Origin: Hydrangea macrophylla
Taxonomy: Eukaryota > Streptophyta > Magnoliopsida > Cornales > Hydrangeaceae
Direction of reading: 5' to 3'
Length of the DNA: 64,000 nt
Assembly (NCBI GenBank): GCA_033977485.1
Contig: CM066991.1
Coordinates: 28,951,850 to 29,015,849 of the forward strand
Part shown: positions 34,103-44,274 of the stretch, piece after piece
How the letters are laid out: the number at the start of each line of letters is the position of its first letter
Position numbering within the stretch: the stretch's first letter is position 1
The notes under the pieces: generated by a model
Told to the model about the DNA's origin: nothing
The model's database searches: none
The model's input: the letters and a program-made list of their open reading frames with translations, nothing else
Position numbers and translations under genes: made by a program

Positions 34103-35282
34103 TGTTTACAATAATTTTTAGTGGGGTGCTTTGGGCATGCCAGAGTCCACTTGGACTTAAAGAGATTGTGATAACCTAACCTAACTTCTAATTCAAATGA
34201 CGATTGTTAAAAGTGATTAATAACAATGATGGGTCTTAACTCTACTATGATGCAAGTAAGCAATTACAAATGAACACGAAAAAGAAACAAACGGGTACAT
34301 GAATTTAAGATACCTTCATGAACATCATCTTCATTGATAGAACTTAAATATCAATTACAACCACTCAAGAACAATGGAAACCTCATGATCACTCAAGAAC
34401 AATAACAGGATTGATTTGAGGAAATATAAACAAAATCTTCCTGGACAGAGATGGCGTATGTGTAGCCCCCCTAAACTTTGCACATTTTGCCCTATTTATA
34501 GACTTTGAGTATCCGTTATTGTTAATGGGGTTAGTGGGCTATGACCCCTAGTTTCTAGGCATGAACAAGTTACTGCACCCACTTTTTATCCCATGATTAA
34601 CTTTCACGATTTTGTTTTGTGATCCCATTTCTGTCACGTTAAAAATTTATGTAATCGCCTCTTCCAGCTTAGCGCAATCTATGCACATGTCTTTACCTGC
34701 ACTTAACTGCCGAAAAGGCCCCCGCGAATATACCCTCCTTGATTGACTTCTTACAATTCCGAGTTGCTTGGTGCTCATTGGAAGACATGTCTCAGTCTTA
34801 CTCTTCGTGGGAATATCGTTAGTGTCCATCAATGTATATCGGTCTATGAGGCCGATGCCTTTGTTTGACTATTTGAACTGCTCCATAGGTTCATCATCAA
34901 TCATTCCCCAAGCCTGATATTAACTTCTCTTACGTACTTGCTCTGCCGGCTACTATTCGGCCCCTAGTCTCGCGACTACAAAACCCTCATGGGTGGTCAT
35001 AGATCTTTATTGACCGATGTCACGACCATCATTGCACCTACTCTGCAACCTTGATCATTTTTGATGAGGCCGCAGTATGTCTTAGTGAACCCAATCCCGT
35101 CCTCGGTCTTAACACTGACATATATGTATTGGGCATATCATCCCTCTAGGTAGGTGATACGGATATCGGTCTCTTCTCCATGCTCAGGCCCCATTCTTTG
35201 GCCATCTTTTGCTCCTGTGATGACAGCACTAAGCCATGTGACCGTCATGTGTCCTGGAAAATCCCAAATTAGGGTGTAAACA
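34103..35282 (-). repeat. 5' LTR of Gypsy A
   Basis: 1,180 bp bounded by inverted ends TGTTTACA (34103-34110) and TGTAAACA (35275-35282). A minus-strand TATA (TATAAATA, 34493-34500) lies well inside. Upstream of it, ATCGGTC/GACCGAT half-sites recur at about 34837, 34851, 35008, 35102 and 35164. The matching 3' LTR is not in the window. CATCG (35283-35287) would be one half of the target duplication. Confidence 0.75.
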
Positions 35283-35287
35283 CATCG

Positions 35288-36199
35288 TAAATATATTTTC
35301 TAACACATACAACCGACTATTATGAACCAGAATAATGCTACATTTTCAAATTTATATCCTAAATTTATTTTCTAACACATAAAGCAGTGAAAATGCCTAA
35401 ACAACTATCAATTTATGCTAATTCGGATGGTGCTGAAATCATGTCATTATTGTTAGGCCTGTATTATTATTAAATTACATGTTTGCAAGCAGTAGTTCAA
35501 CGTGCTGAATTGGCGTCCAAACGCGGTTACCAAAAAGTGGCCATGGTGAAAAGGACAAAAGTTTAGATACATACAACTATACAAGTTAAAACCATGCATA
35601 ACGCACAATGCGTGACTACACATATTTATGTGTGTATTTATATATTCCATTTAGTCTTTAATTTAGTTGTATAATGCATGGATCTCATTGCATTTTTGTA
35701 ACCGTGTTTACTCTAATTTAAGAGTTAAGACCTTTGTGGTCAAACAAGGACTCAATGAGCATGACTCCTCTTCCCCTTTGGGAGGTGGAGGATTTGACTC
35801 TTTTGAGAGTTATTTGGGCGTGGACTTTGCTCCCCCATTCTTGCGTCTGTGTATTCCTTGGAGCTTTTTCATCAGTAAAAAATAAAAATTAAATAAAAAA
35901 AGATGTAATTTAAGAGAATAGTAGGGTTGAGTTGGTAGATTCAGCCCTAGTCATTTAGAAAATGACTTTCTTATTGAGGTTGTCATCTGGCCACCTTCCT
36001 TCAGACATAAAGTTCATTAGCTTAGGCTTAGCATGGTAATATTGTGATTTTTGCTTTCGGTTTTTGTTTCCATTTTTTATATTAGGGGTTGACTGTGATC
36101 AATATAAAAAATAAAAACAAAAACTGAAAACCAAAAAACACAACGTTATTATGCGAGCCCTTAGTTACCAAAAGTATATGACTTGCAAGGGAGTGTTCC
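35288..36199. other. Unassigned AT-rich sequence
   Basis: No gene, RNA gene or element end could be recognised. Short open frames (35453-35650 minus, 35667-35885 plus) have no features of real proteins. This may be old genomic DNA flanking Gypsy A. Confidence 0.5.
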
Positions 36200-36208
36200 A
36201 CATATTTT

Positions 36209-36916
36209 GGGTTGATTACACAAACCACCCTTGCGATTTTCCTTAATTACACAAATTCTCCTTTATATTTTGAGAAATCACACGGATCGATCTCTCTTCT
36301 TTGTAATGTTTTTGTAACGTTTATAACGGAATAAAGGAGAATACTAAACTGCCCCTACATTAAACAAAAGTAAGCATTTTTTTAGGCGGACAATTGCGCA
36401 TACCTCCCCTGAGCTATACATTTACCCTAAAACAAAATTTTATTTTATAATAAGAAATGGTTTGGGTTAAACTTTTTATACCACTGATGAAGAGTATCTT
36501 TCAATTTCTTCAAATTCCTTCTAATTTCAAGATCTGCAATTTCTTCAAACTCTTTCAATTTTTCAATTTAGTATTGTAACTTTCTTAATTAGGTTTTTTT
36601 TTTTTTTTGTTTCTTTTAAATATCTCATGTCTAAGGAAGAAATATAGGAGGAAGAAGAGGGGAGAAAAAAAGAATTAACAAAAAAACATTTTTGTAATGA
36701 AATCCCTCTTTTCTATTGATAAGGGTAATATAGTTATTTTGAAGAAATTTAGCCGCAAATTTTACTTTTCTATTTGGTCAACTCATAGTTGACTAATGCA
36801 TGAGAGGTCATTGTTACACAACCGTAAACCTCAATGGAGATTCGTGTAATTCTTTTAAATATGAGAGAGGTATGTCTAATTAGGTCATACTTCAGGAAAG
36901 GTTTGTGTAAATATCC
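36209..36916. mobile_element. Small Mutator-like non-autonomous element
   Basis: The left end GGGTTGATTACACAAACC and the right end read backwards, GGATATTTACACAAACC, form a terminal inverted repeat. The flanks ACATATTTT (36200-36208) and ATATATTTT (36917-36925) are a 9-bp duplication with one mismatch. It is 708 bp and has no coding capacity. The end sequence belongs to a different family from the element at 1288-3050. Confidence 0.7.
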
Positions 36917-36925
36917 ATATATTTT

Positions 36926-37541
36926 CTTTATATTTGATGTTAAAGACGCTTTGTAGGAAGCATCTAAATAAGGTTAAAAAACCAATGATAGATTTTAAAC
37001 ATTGATATGAAATTAATGTTAGTTTTGTTTCATGGATCAAATGATGGAAAGAAAATATAATAATAATAAGTGAAACAATGGGAAACTATGAATTTTAAAG
37101 TCACATCACTTATTTTTCCCTGTTCTCATTATAGGTTTAAAATCATCATTTCTGATCTTATTCAAATATAGAGGAAAATAATATGAGTTGCTTGAAAATG
37201 CTGGAAACTGGTTAAGTATTTCATTAGTGACCTGTATCTATTTACTCAACTGTTTTGTAGATGCTATAGAACTGAATGGAGTTGTTACACCAAGAATAAT
37301 CAAAATACTTTGAAGAAATTAAACATCCACCCTTTTTCCTGTTTTATTTATTCAACTACTAATTGGCCATCAAATATTAGAAAGTTATAATAATAATAAT
37401 AGTAAGTTACAAAAGTTCTAGCTATTACATTATTATCAGAGTGTGCTACAAGAAATATAACAGGTCTGAAAGCAACATATACCCAAGTACCCATTTACAA
37501 CAAAGTTAACAGGAATATAAACTAAAACTCTGTCTTCTTCT
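36926..37541. other. Unassigned AT-rich sequence
   Basis: No recognised gene or element. If the exon at 37542-37731 is real, the part near 37440-37541 would be its 3' untranslated region on the minus strand. Confidence 0.45.
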
Positions 37542-37731
37542 TCAGCTCACGTAAATGTAATCATGCACGTAATAGTCTTCCTTGACCACTCCAACTTCAG
37601 TAGGTTCACCCTCGGCGTAGCCGTCCTCCGGATAGTAGCCACCGTCCTCCAGTTCATTACCTGTAATGGCATAGGCAGGATAGACTGGACGGGGAATGTC
37701 TAGGCAATGAAGGTCTTCAGCTTGTTGAAAG
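37542..37731 (-). CDS. Possible last exon of an unidentified host gene
   Basis: On the minus strand a pyrimidine-rich TTTATTCTCACTCAG ends at 37732 and could be a splice acceptor. The following 190 bp stay open for 62 codons and end in TGA (37542-37544). The peptide has a Pro/Tyr part (DIPRPVYPAYAITGNE), an acidic Tyr/Gly-rich part (DGGYYPEDGYAEGEPTE) and ends KEDYYVHDYIYVS. Its base composition is richer in G+C than the flanks and it matches none of the transposon proteins here. I do not recognise the family. The upstream exons would lie beyond Gypsy B, or are gone. It could also be a gene fragment. Confidence 0.4.
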
Positions 37732-38324
37732 CTGAGTGAGAATAAACTAACATGGTCTCATAGATATAAAGTAATTACCAGTTATGAGCGATATGTTGTA
37801 TTGCTACTATTAGTATCTTTCTTTCTTTTATTCCGAATTCAATACCCAGTTCTATCGACTTCCAACCCTAAGACCGGCTGCACCAACCTCATCTAACTAA
37901 CCGGAACTGATTATATCAGCACGATATATGAGTGCTCTTATTCATCGCTTTTAAGAACTCTTACTATTCACCGCTTTAAGAACTCTTGCGAACATCATAC
38001 ATCGTTTCAATATAACGACTAGTCTAAGGACGTATCATTTACTCTTCTTCACCGCTTTTAAAAACTCTTAATGTTCACAACTTTCAAGAACGCTTGCAAG
38101 TACTATACACCCATAGCTCTCAGTATCCTGGTCAAATCCCTGTTACTGCTTATCCGATTTAACATGAGCGAATTATCAGCTCGACTCGACCTTTACTAAC
38201 GTTTCGAACTGAAATATATTACTCACCATATGCTCTCATTATCGTACCCTATTATCCCTTAATCCATAGTGTCGCATAATAGAAGTATGGAACATCAATT
38301 AAACAACTAAGCATTATGAATCAT
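37732..38324. other. Unassigned sequence left of Gypsy B
   Basis: No gene seen. Between 37940 and 38100 an imperfect phrase CACCGCTTTTAAGAACTCTT recurs about four times. ATCAT (38320-38324) immediately precedes the Gypsy B LTR and would be its target duplication, but the partner is missing on the right. Confidence 0.5.
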
Positions 38325-39884
38325 TGTGGATATCGCAGGTTTTCAAATTTTACCCACTTTTAAAACAAATATTTTTCAAATTCAAAGAGTCGCCACTTAA
38401 TTTTTAAAAGAAAAATTAAGAAACCATTTAAAAGAAAACTGATCTTTTGCGAAACCAAAGATAAACTGGGTCCGGGGATTATGGAATGAAAGGGGAAGGA
38501 GCCCGGCGGACTAAAACACCGCCTTTCATCCTATCTCACGATAGGCCTCTACTCAACATCCTTTTTAATCAAGTTATTAATCTAAGCATGCCCTCAATTA
38601 ATACATATATAGGTATACATAACACAAGCATGTTGGAAATGGTGTAAAATTGCTAACGGCAAAATATCATTCATAAACCACGTAATTCAAGTAGCAAGCA
38701 ACATGATATGCAATAAAGAACTAGAAAATATACCCGGGATCCGGCCGCGAAATGGAAACGTGCAATGCATACACAAAATACAAAGCCTAAGAAAAGGTCT
38801 CTAATTCACATATTCACATAAGGCAAAACCTAAGCTAAGGTGTCGCGCATGGAGTCGAAAAATCGATTAAAATCAATGAAGTAAATTAAACTAGAGAAGG
38901 GTTGAGAAATTGTACCTCAAAGCGCTACAAAACAAAAGGTTAGTACACATGCCTCATACTAGATCTAATATCAAAAGGTAATCAATCCTAAGTCATGTTC
39001 AATTAAATTCAATTAAGCCCAACTTTGTCCAAGAACTATTTCTAACTATAAGCATCAATGCATATGAATGAATGAATGATTATAAACAATAATAAGATAT
39101 GGATTTATTCACTAATTTGGATGACTTAGCCTCTGGGTTTAATCTAAATTATCCTTGTTCAAAACATGGTTTGAGTCCTAAGCCATTAGGAGTCTATTTG
39201 AGTTGAAATAAATAAGATTAGACAAAAACAGTAGCAGTTTTTTGTGATTTACAGAGAATAGACCCGACGTTCAAAAATGGAAATAAAATACTTTCAGTGG
39301 TTGGATCTTACTGATATTTGGATATGTTATGCCGCTGTGAGTCTCGTTTCTAACCCAAAAAGAAAATCAAGGTTTCAACGGTTAGATCTCCGGGAATACG
39401 AAAAATACTAGACCTCACTCAGGATTCTGCAACTCTCTGTCCAGAGATCTTGTATGATTTTCTAAAAATAGTAAAAATATGAGAAACACTTAGATCTTTT
39501 TAGGGTACCTTCCTAACACATTAAGGTACTTATAAAAAATTATTTGAGACCCCGAAAACTTTATTAGGGTTCTGATTTATTAATTTCAAAACAGACTTAT
39601 TATTCTGAAAGCATTTTAGAACTCTTGGACAGATTATGATTAGCTCACAAAAATTATGATCAAACCTCTCTAATCACAAAATCTTGCTAAAACAAAAATC
39701 ACAGTGGTAAAACAATGTGTTATTGATATTTTTCCGTTGGTTTCACTTGATTTCAACGGTTAGATCTTGAACTAAAAATTGTTGATCAAAAACGGTTTAT
39801 GAACCCACTGTTTTTGTCTTGCTAGTTCAAGTTTGTTGATTGGCCTCAACTATTAAAACATGAAGTTGGGGCTCAAACCAAACT

Positions 39885-40370
39885 ACTTCTTCTACCATTT
39901 GATGGTCATTGAAGACTATGAGGCATACTACACTTATGGATCTTGATGAAGTATTGAAATGAACTTCACAAAATCCTCAAATAAAGAACTCAAACCTATG
40001 GACCCAAGTTTGAATTCAACTTATCACTCCTACCATTTGATGGTCATTGGAGTTAGAGACATACATGCTCATAGGTTCTAGATGAAGTATGAAAGACTTC
40101 TTAAAACCTAAGAGAAAGATTAGTCCAAGCCATGAGAATAGACTTGAACTAACACATTTTCTCCTACCATTTGATGGTCATTGGGGACTATGAGACATAC
40201 TACACTTATGGATCTTGATGAAGTATTGAAATGAACTTCACAAAATCCTCAAATAAAGAACTCAAACCTATGGACTCAAGTTTGAATTCAACTTATCACT
40301 CCTACCATTTGATGGTCATTGGAGTCTAAATGAAGTTAAAATCTACTCAAACCTCATTGGAATATAGTAA
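39885..40370. repeat. Four ~140-bp direct repeats inside the Gypsy B LTR
   Basis: The phrase CTACCATTTGATGGTCATTG starts at about 39892, 40030, 40174 and 40312, spacing 138-144 bp, followed each time by similar text (ATGAAGTATTGAAATGAACTT and CAAACCTATGGAC). The other LTR has the same array at about 59559-60035. It lies in the transcribed part downstream of the TATA box. Confidence 0.75.
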
Positions 40371-41001
40371 AGACTCCACAAGATTTCTTAATGGAGAGGT
40401 TCAAGTCATGGATTAAGACTTGAATCTCACTAATTATATGTGGATTAAGACTATGATTCATTCTAATCTCCATATAGATCATAAGACCATAGGAAATTAA
40501 ATAATCAAACTCAAAGAGGTTCAATGAGATATGGAAGATCTCATGCACCTTTTTAATGAAATAGAAATAAGGAAAATCAAGGATTACTTAGAAGACTAAG
40601 GATACAAACTCTTTAAAGTTGAATTTGTCTTAAACCCAAAGCTAATTACATCCAAATTGATGAAATGTCATGAGATTCAATCACAAGTTCTTGGTGGTGT
40701 GTGATGAAATGGGATAAGAAGAGAGGTTTTGAAATGTGAAAAAGTTCCTAGAACTATGAACTTGTGATTGAATGGTCCTAATTCTATCAAGGATTAAGAG
40801 GTTACCTCTAGGACCTCACGTATTTCTTCAACTTCTTGTGAAGACCTTCCAAGATTTCCCAAATTCTCTTCAAAATTCTTCAAATTCTTCAAGTTCTTCA
40901 AGAAATTCTTCTTCTCTCTCTCTCAAAATCTATATGATTCTTGTATATATCTATCTCTTGATTTTCAAGTTCAAGTCCCCCAAAATGGAAGAAGAGGTTT
41001 T

Positions 41002-41214
41002 GTTTATATAGACCTTTATTCCAGGGATAGATGGGTAAATTCGGGTGGAAACCCATGTGCAAGGTTTTCTTCTAGAACATGTGAGAAGATGCAGTCTGTT
41101 ACAGCCAGCGGCACTCGCTGGGTGCCGGCGGCACTCGCTGAGTGCCGGGCGGCACTTGCTGAGTGCCGGGCGGCAAACAGTGAGTGCCGGCGCGGCACTC
41201 AGTGAGTGCCGCCG
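41002..41214 (-). promoter_or_regulatory. Gypsy B LTR promoter: GGCACTCnnTGAGTGCC cluster plus TATA
   Basis: Between 41109 and 41214 five GGCACTCnnTGAGTGCC inverted repeats (some as GGCACTTGCTGAGTGCC) are set head to tail. In element sense TATATAAAC lies about 100 bp downstream (41002-41010). The other LTR has the same at 60777-60860 with TATA at 60670-60678, one unit fewer. The same motif stands before both antisense accessory genes. Confidence 0.8.
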
Positions 41215-41769
41215 CGTTTTCCGCGTGCCGGGACTAACTGAATTTTGTCCCTCTTTTTGATTTTTCAAAAGTATGTTGGTGTAAACAAAAAAATTTATTT
41301 TATGTATGTATATATTTGCATTAAGATCCCCCATGTGCATGGTATCAACCATGTGCATGGTATCAACCATGTGCATGGTATATTTTTGAATATACTATTT
41401 CTTTTTTGTGTTTTATCTTTTTCAAAAAAATCTTTTCATTTATTTTGTCCTTCCTTTTTTTTTTTTGTTTTTTTTAAGGAAACTCCCTCTTTCTTTCTTT
41501 TTTTTTTTCTTTTTTTTTATTAATTCTCATTTCTTTAAAATAAAATGGATTTCCAGACTGGGTTTCTCACACGTTCTTCGTCGTTCAGGTTTCCCTCCCG
41601 AATGCCTGAATCCTCTCCCTTTATCATTTTTATTATTTTCTAAAAAATTTTCTTGAAGATTTTGAATTTCTTGAGAAAATCCTCGAATGTCACGGACATC
41701 ATCATCATCGGTCTTTGAGAGGTAACCAATCCCTGGATTTGATATTTGGTTAAAATTGGGGTGTCTACA

Positions 41770-42263
41770 GTTTGCCCCTCTTTGACAGAGCTCGTGAAGC
41801 AACGCATATCACAAGCGAATGTCAAAGCCTGTGTGGAAGACAAGCCTTTGACCAAATAGTCGAATCCAGGTAAAAAATCAAAAGTGCGTTGCAAAATCGG
41901 GTGTGCAGATAGCCAAATGCTGGTCGTGCTCAAGGGTGAGCTGTCTACGTATCCCAATGGGAATCAGACCAGGACGTAGTTCGGGGAAAGGACAACAAAA
42001 CACCAACGCAGGTAGTCACACAGATGAATGCACTTATCTCATCGTGATGCACATGCTCATGCAATCTTATACCTTGTGCCCCCAAACGTGATGATTCCGA
42101 GTCACGTTACTCTTCCTATTTTCAGAAATGCACCATATACATCGAATCATCCTATTATGATACCGTCTTACTCTAGGAACATTATGACTGATGTATATAC
42201 ATTTCATATGCATATGAGAATCGTCTGATTGACTGAGATGCGCCCTGCGCCTTATACTCCATA
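41770..42263 (-). other. Gypsy B polypurine tract and pre-LTR region
   Basis: In element sense AAAGAGGGGCAAAC (41770-41783) abuts the 3' LTR as polypurine tract. Around 41943-41985 lies a CTACGTATCCC .. GGGAATCAG .. CGTAGTTC block. Both the tract and this block recur in the same order beside the pol end at about 49702-49930. No gene. Confidence 0.7.
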
Positions 42264-42996
42264 GCCAAATCAGGTAGCATGCTGAAAGATTGAGCCGCTT
42301 CATGCCTTACGCTTCATAATCTCCCAAAATCATCCGATCGGCTAAGCCGAATCAGGTAGTACGCTGAAAGATTGAGCCGCTTCATGCCTTACGCTCCATA
42401 ATCTTCCAAAATCATCCGATCGGCTAAGCCGAATCAGGTAGCACGCTGAAAGATTGAGCCGCTTCATGCCTTACGCTCCATAATCTTCCAAAATCATCCG
42501 ATCGGCTAAGCCGAATCAGGTAGCACGCTGAAAGATTGAGCTGCTTCATGCCTTACGCTCCATAATCTTCCAAAATCATCTGATCGGCTAAGCCGAATCA
42601 GGTAGCACGCTGAAAGATTGAGCCGCTTCATGCCTTACGCTCCATAATCTTCCAAAATCATCCGATCGGCTAAGCCGAATCAGGTAGCACGCTGAAAGAT
42701 TGAGCCGCTTCATGCCTTACGCTCCATAATCTCCCAAAATCATCCGATCGGCTAAGCCGAATCAGGTAGCACGCTGAAAGATTGAGCCGCTTCATGCCTT
42801 ACGCTCCATAATCTTCCAAAATCATCCGATCGGCTAAGCCGAATCAGGTAGCACGCTGAAAGATTGAGCCGCTTCATGCCTTACGCTCCATAATCTTCCA
42901 AAATCATCCGATCGGCTAAGCCGAATCAGGTAGCACGCTGAAAGATTGAGCCGCTTCATGCCTTACGCTCCATAATCTTCCAAAATCATCTGATTG
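42264..42996. repeat. 82-bp tandem array, nine copies
   Basis: AATCAGGTAGC starts at 42268, 42350, 42432 and so on every 82 bp to 42924, with very few differences between the inner copies. Each unit carries the inverted repeat TCGGCTAAGCCGA. The array lies between the polypurine tract and the first antisense gene, the hypervariable 3' region of Tat/Ogre elements from which plant satellites are known to arise. Confidence 0.9.
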
Positions 42997-43254
42997 ACAG
43001 ATTTGTTTGGTGAAGACCAGAGAAGCAAATGCATTTTTCATCTATGCAAAGTCAAACTCAACTCTTATTTTCCCCTTTTTCCAATTTTCCTAGATCTGGA
43101 AGCACTCAAATGCATATCCATTTCATTTCTGGGATTCGATAGTCCATCAGATTATCTTAACTTCTCAAATCAATTCATTCTTCTGAATTTTGGAGTTGAT
43201 CAGATCACAAACCAGATCACATTTTTCAAAATCGGAGACATCCAAGCTTAGATC

Positions 43255-43700
43255 CAATTGTTTTTCAAATAGTTGAAGCCAAGGCAAGCTTAAATCATAT
43301 CGATTTTTCAAAATTTGGATTTGATTAAGCTCATACCAAATACTCTATTGAAAGGATCGGAACCAATCAGGCTCGAACATATCATTTTTCAAAGAATTGG
43401 AGCCAATCAAGCTCAAACCAAATTATTTTTCAAAGAGATAGAGCCAAACCCGCTTATATCAAATCATTTTTCCAAAATTGGGAGTCAGTTAGACTCCAAT
43501 CAAATTCAATTTCAAAGAAATCCGGAGTCGATTAGACTCAATTTTCTTATTTTCCAAATTGGGAGTCAATTAGACTCCAATCAAATTCAATTTCAGAGAA
43601 ATTCGGAGTCTATCAGATTCGATTTTCCTATTTTTTAAAATCAAGAGTCAATTAAACCTCAATCAAATTCAATTTCAGAGAAATCCGGAGTTGATTAACC
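43255..43700. repeat. Degenerate ~50-bp repeats with GAGTC..GACTC cores
   Basis: The core changes along the array: GAGCCAATCAAGCTC near 43403, GAGTCAGTTAGACTCC near 43483, GAGTCGATTAGACTC near 43526, GAGTCAATTAGACTCC near 43562. Spacers rich in TTTTTCAAA or AAATTCAATTTC separate them. Related cores fill the intron repeat at 44776-45430. No gene. Confidence 0.65.
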
Positions 43701-43903
43701 TATTTATTGCAAACGGGTGTTTCTTGACAAAATTTTCAACAAGCAGGGGCTAATTCCCATTTACAAGAGGGCTTTAAAACTCATTTTTCAAACCTCGGGG
43801 GTCTTTTTCAAACGAGGGAAAATTTATAAGGACATGGGAGCAAAATTCGGGGGTCCTTTTGTAAATAGTAAAGATCAGGGGTAAAAGAGCCATTTGGCAA
43901 CGC

Positions 43904-44032
43904 GGCGGCACTCAGCAAAAAGGAACCGGCACTCCGTGAGTGCCGGCCGGCCATCACCAAATGCCGGGCGGCATTCAGTGAATGCCGGCCCCCATTTCAT
44001 CGAGTGCCGGCCTGTCTGGCAGTTCATAAAAG
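43904..44032 (+). promoter_or_regulatory. Promoter of the antisense plant-mobile-domain gene
   Basis: GGCACTCnnTGAGTGCC-type repeats (with GGCATTCAGTGAATGCC and TCGAGTGCCGG variants) occupy 43904-44012, the same motif as the LTR. CATAAAAG at 44025-44032 is a weak TATA. A 5'-UTR intron follows (donor AAG/GTAAG at 44145/44146, acceptor TTGTAG ending 44266), placing the ATG at 44275 in the second exon. Confidence 0.6.
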
Positions 44033-44274
44033 ACTACTAGGCCTCTTCTTCTTTCTTTTCAATCTCTTCCTCTTCTTGCTTCGGGTTTCCTCTCCACAAC
44101 TCCATTCTCTTTTGATCTTCTCTTCAAGAAACATTCATAATCAAGGTAAGTTTACATAAAGATTACATCTTTGCTTGATTTTATATGTGGAATCATAGTT
44201 ATCCCCATGGTTTTTTACTTTCCTTCCCCAAAACTCTCACATGAGAAACATTTTCTTTGTTTGTAGTTCTCCCC

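Larger units (their letters stand above)
3450..35282 (-). mobile_element. Gypsy A: decayed Tat-type Ty3-gypsy with two nested insertions
   Basis: Order on the minus strand: LTR, primer site, gag, [Copia-Cg], protease, [RTE LINE with SIRE copia inside], RT, RNase H, integrase, then an antisense accessory gene. Without the insertions about 10.4 kb remains. The pieces on both sides of each insertion join at exact target duplications, so they are one element. The left boundary near 3450 is uncertain because no 3' LTR is present and Copia-0 sequence begins there. Confidence 0.8.
38325..41769 (-). repeat. 3' LTR of Gypsy B
   Basis: 3,445 bp; in element sense it begins TGTAGACACCCC (41769) and ends CGATATCCACA (38325). 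It matches 57992-61393 almost throughout. The promoter lies near 41000. Two local expansions relative to the other LTR: one extra palindrome unit near 41190-41210 and one extra CCATGTGCATGGTATCAA unit near 41350. Open frames in it (for example 40772-41011) recur in both LTRs and are not genes. Confidence 0.92.

Noticed and set aside
40772..41523. Several 60-140-codon frames in the Gypsy B LTR and their copies near 60440-61292
   Set aside because: They lie in both LTRs, overlap promoter repeats and T-runs, and show no protein-like constraint.
42264..42996. CRISPR-like regular repeat
   Set aside because: The repeats are contiguous with no unique spacers and the context is a plant retrotransposon.
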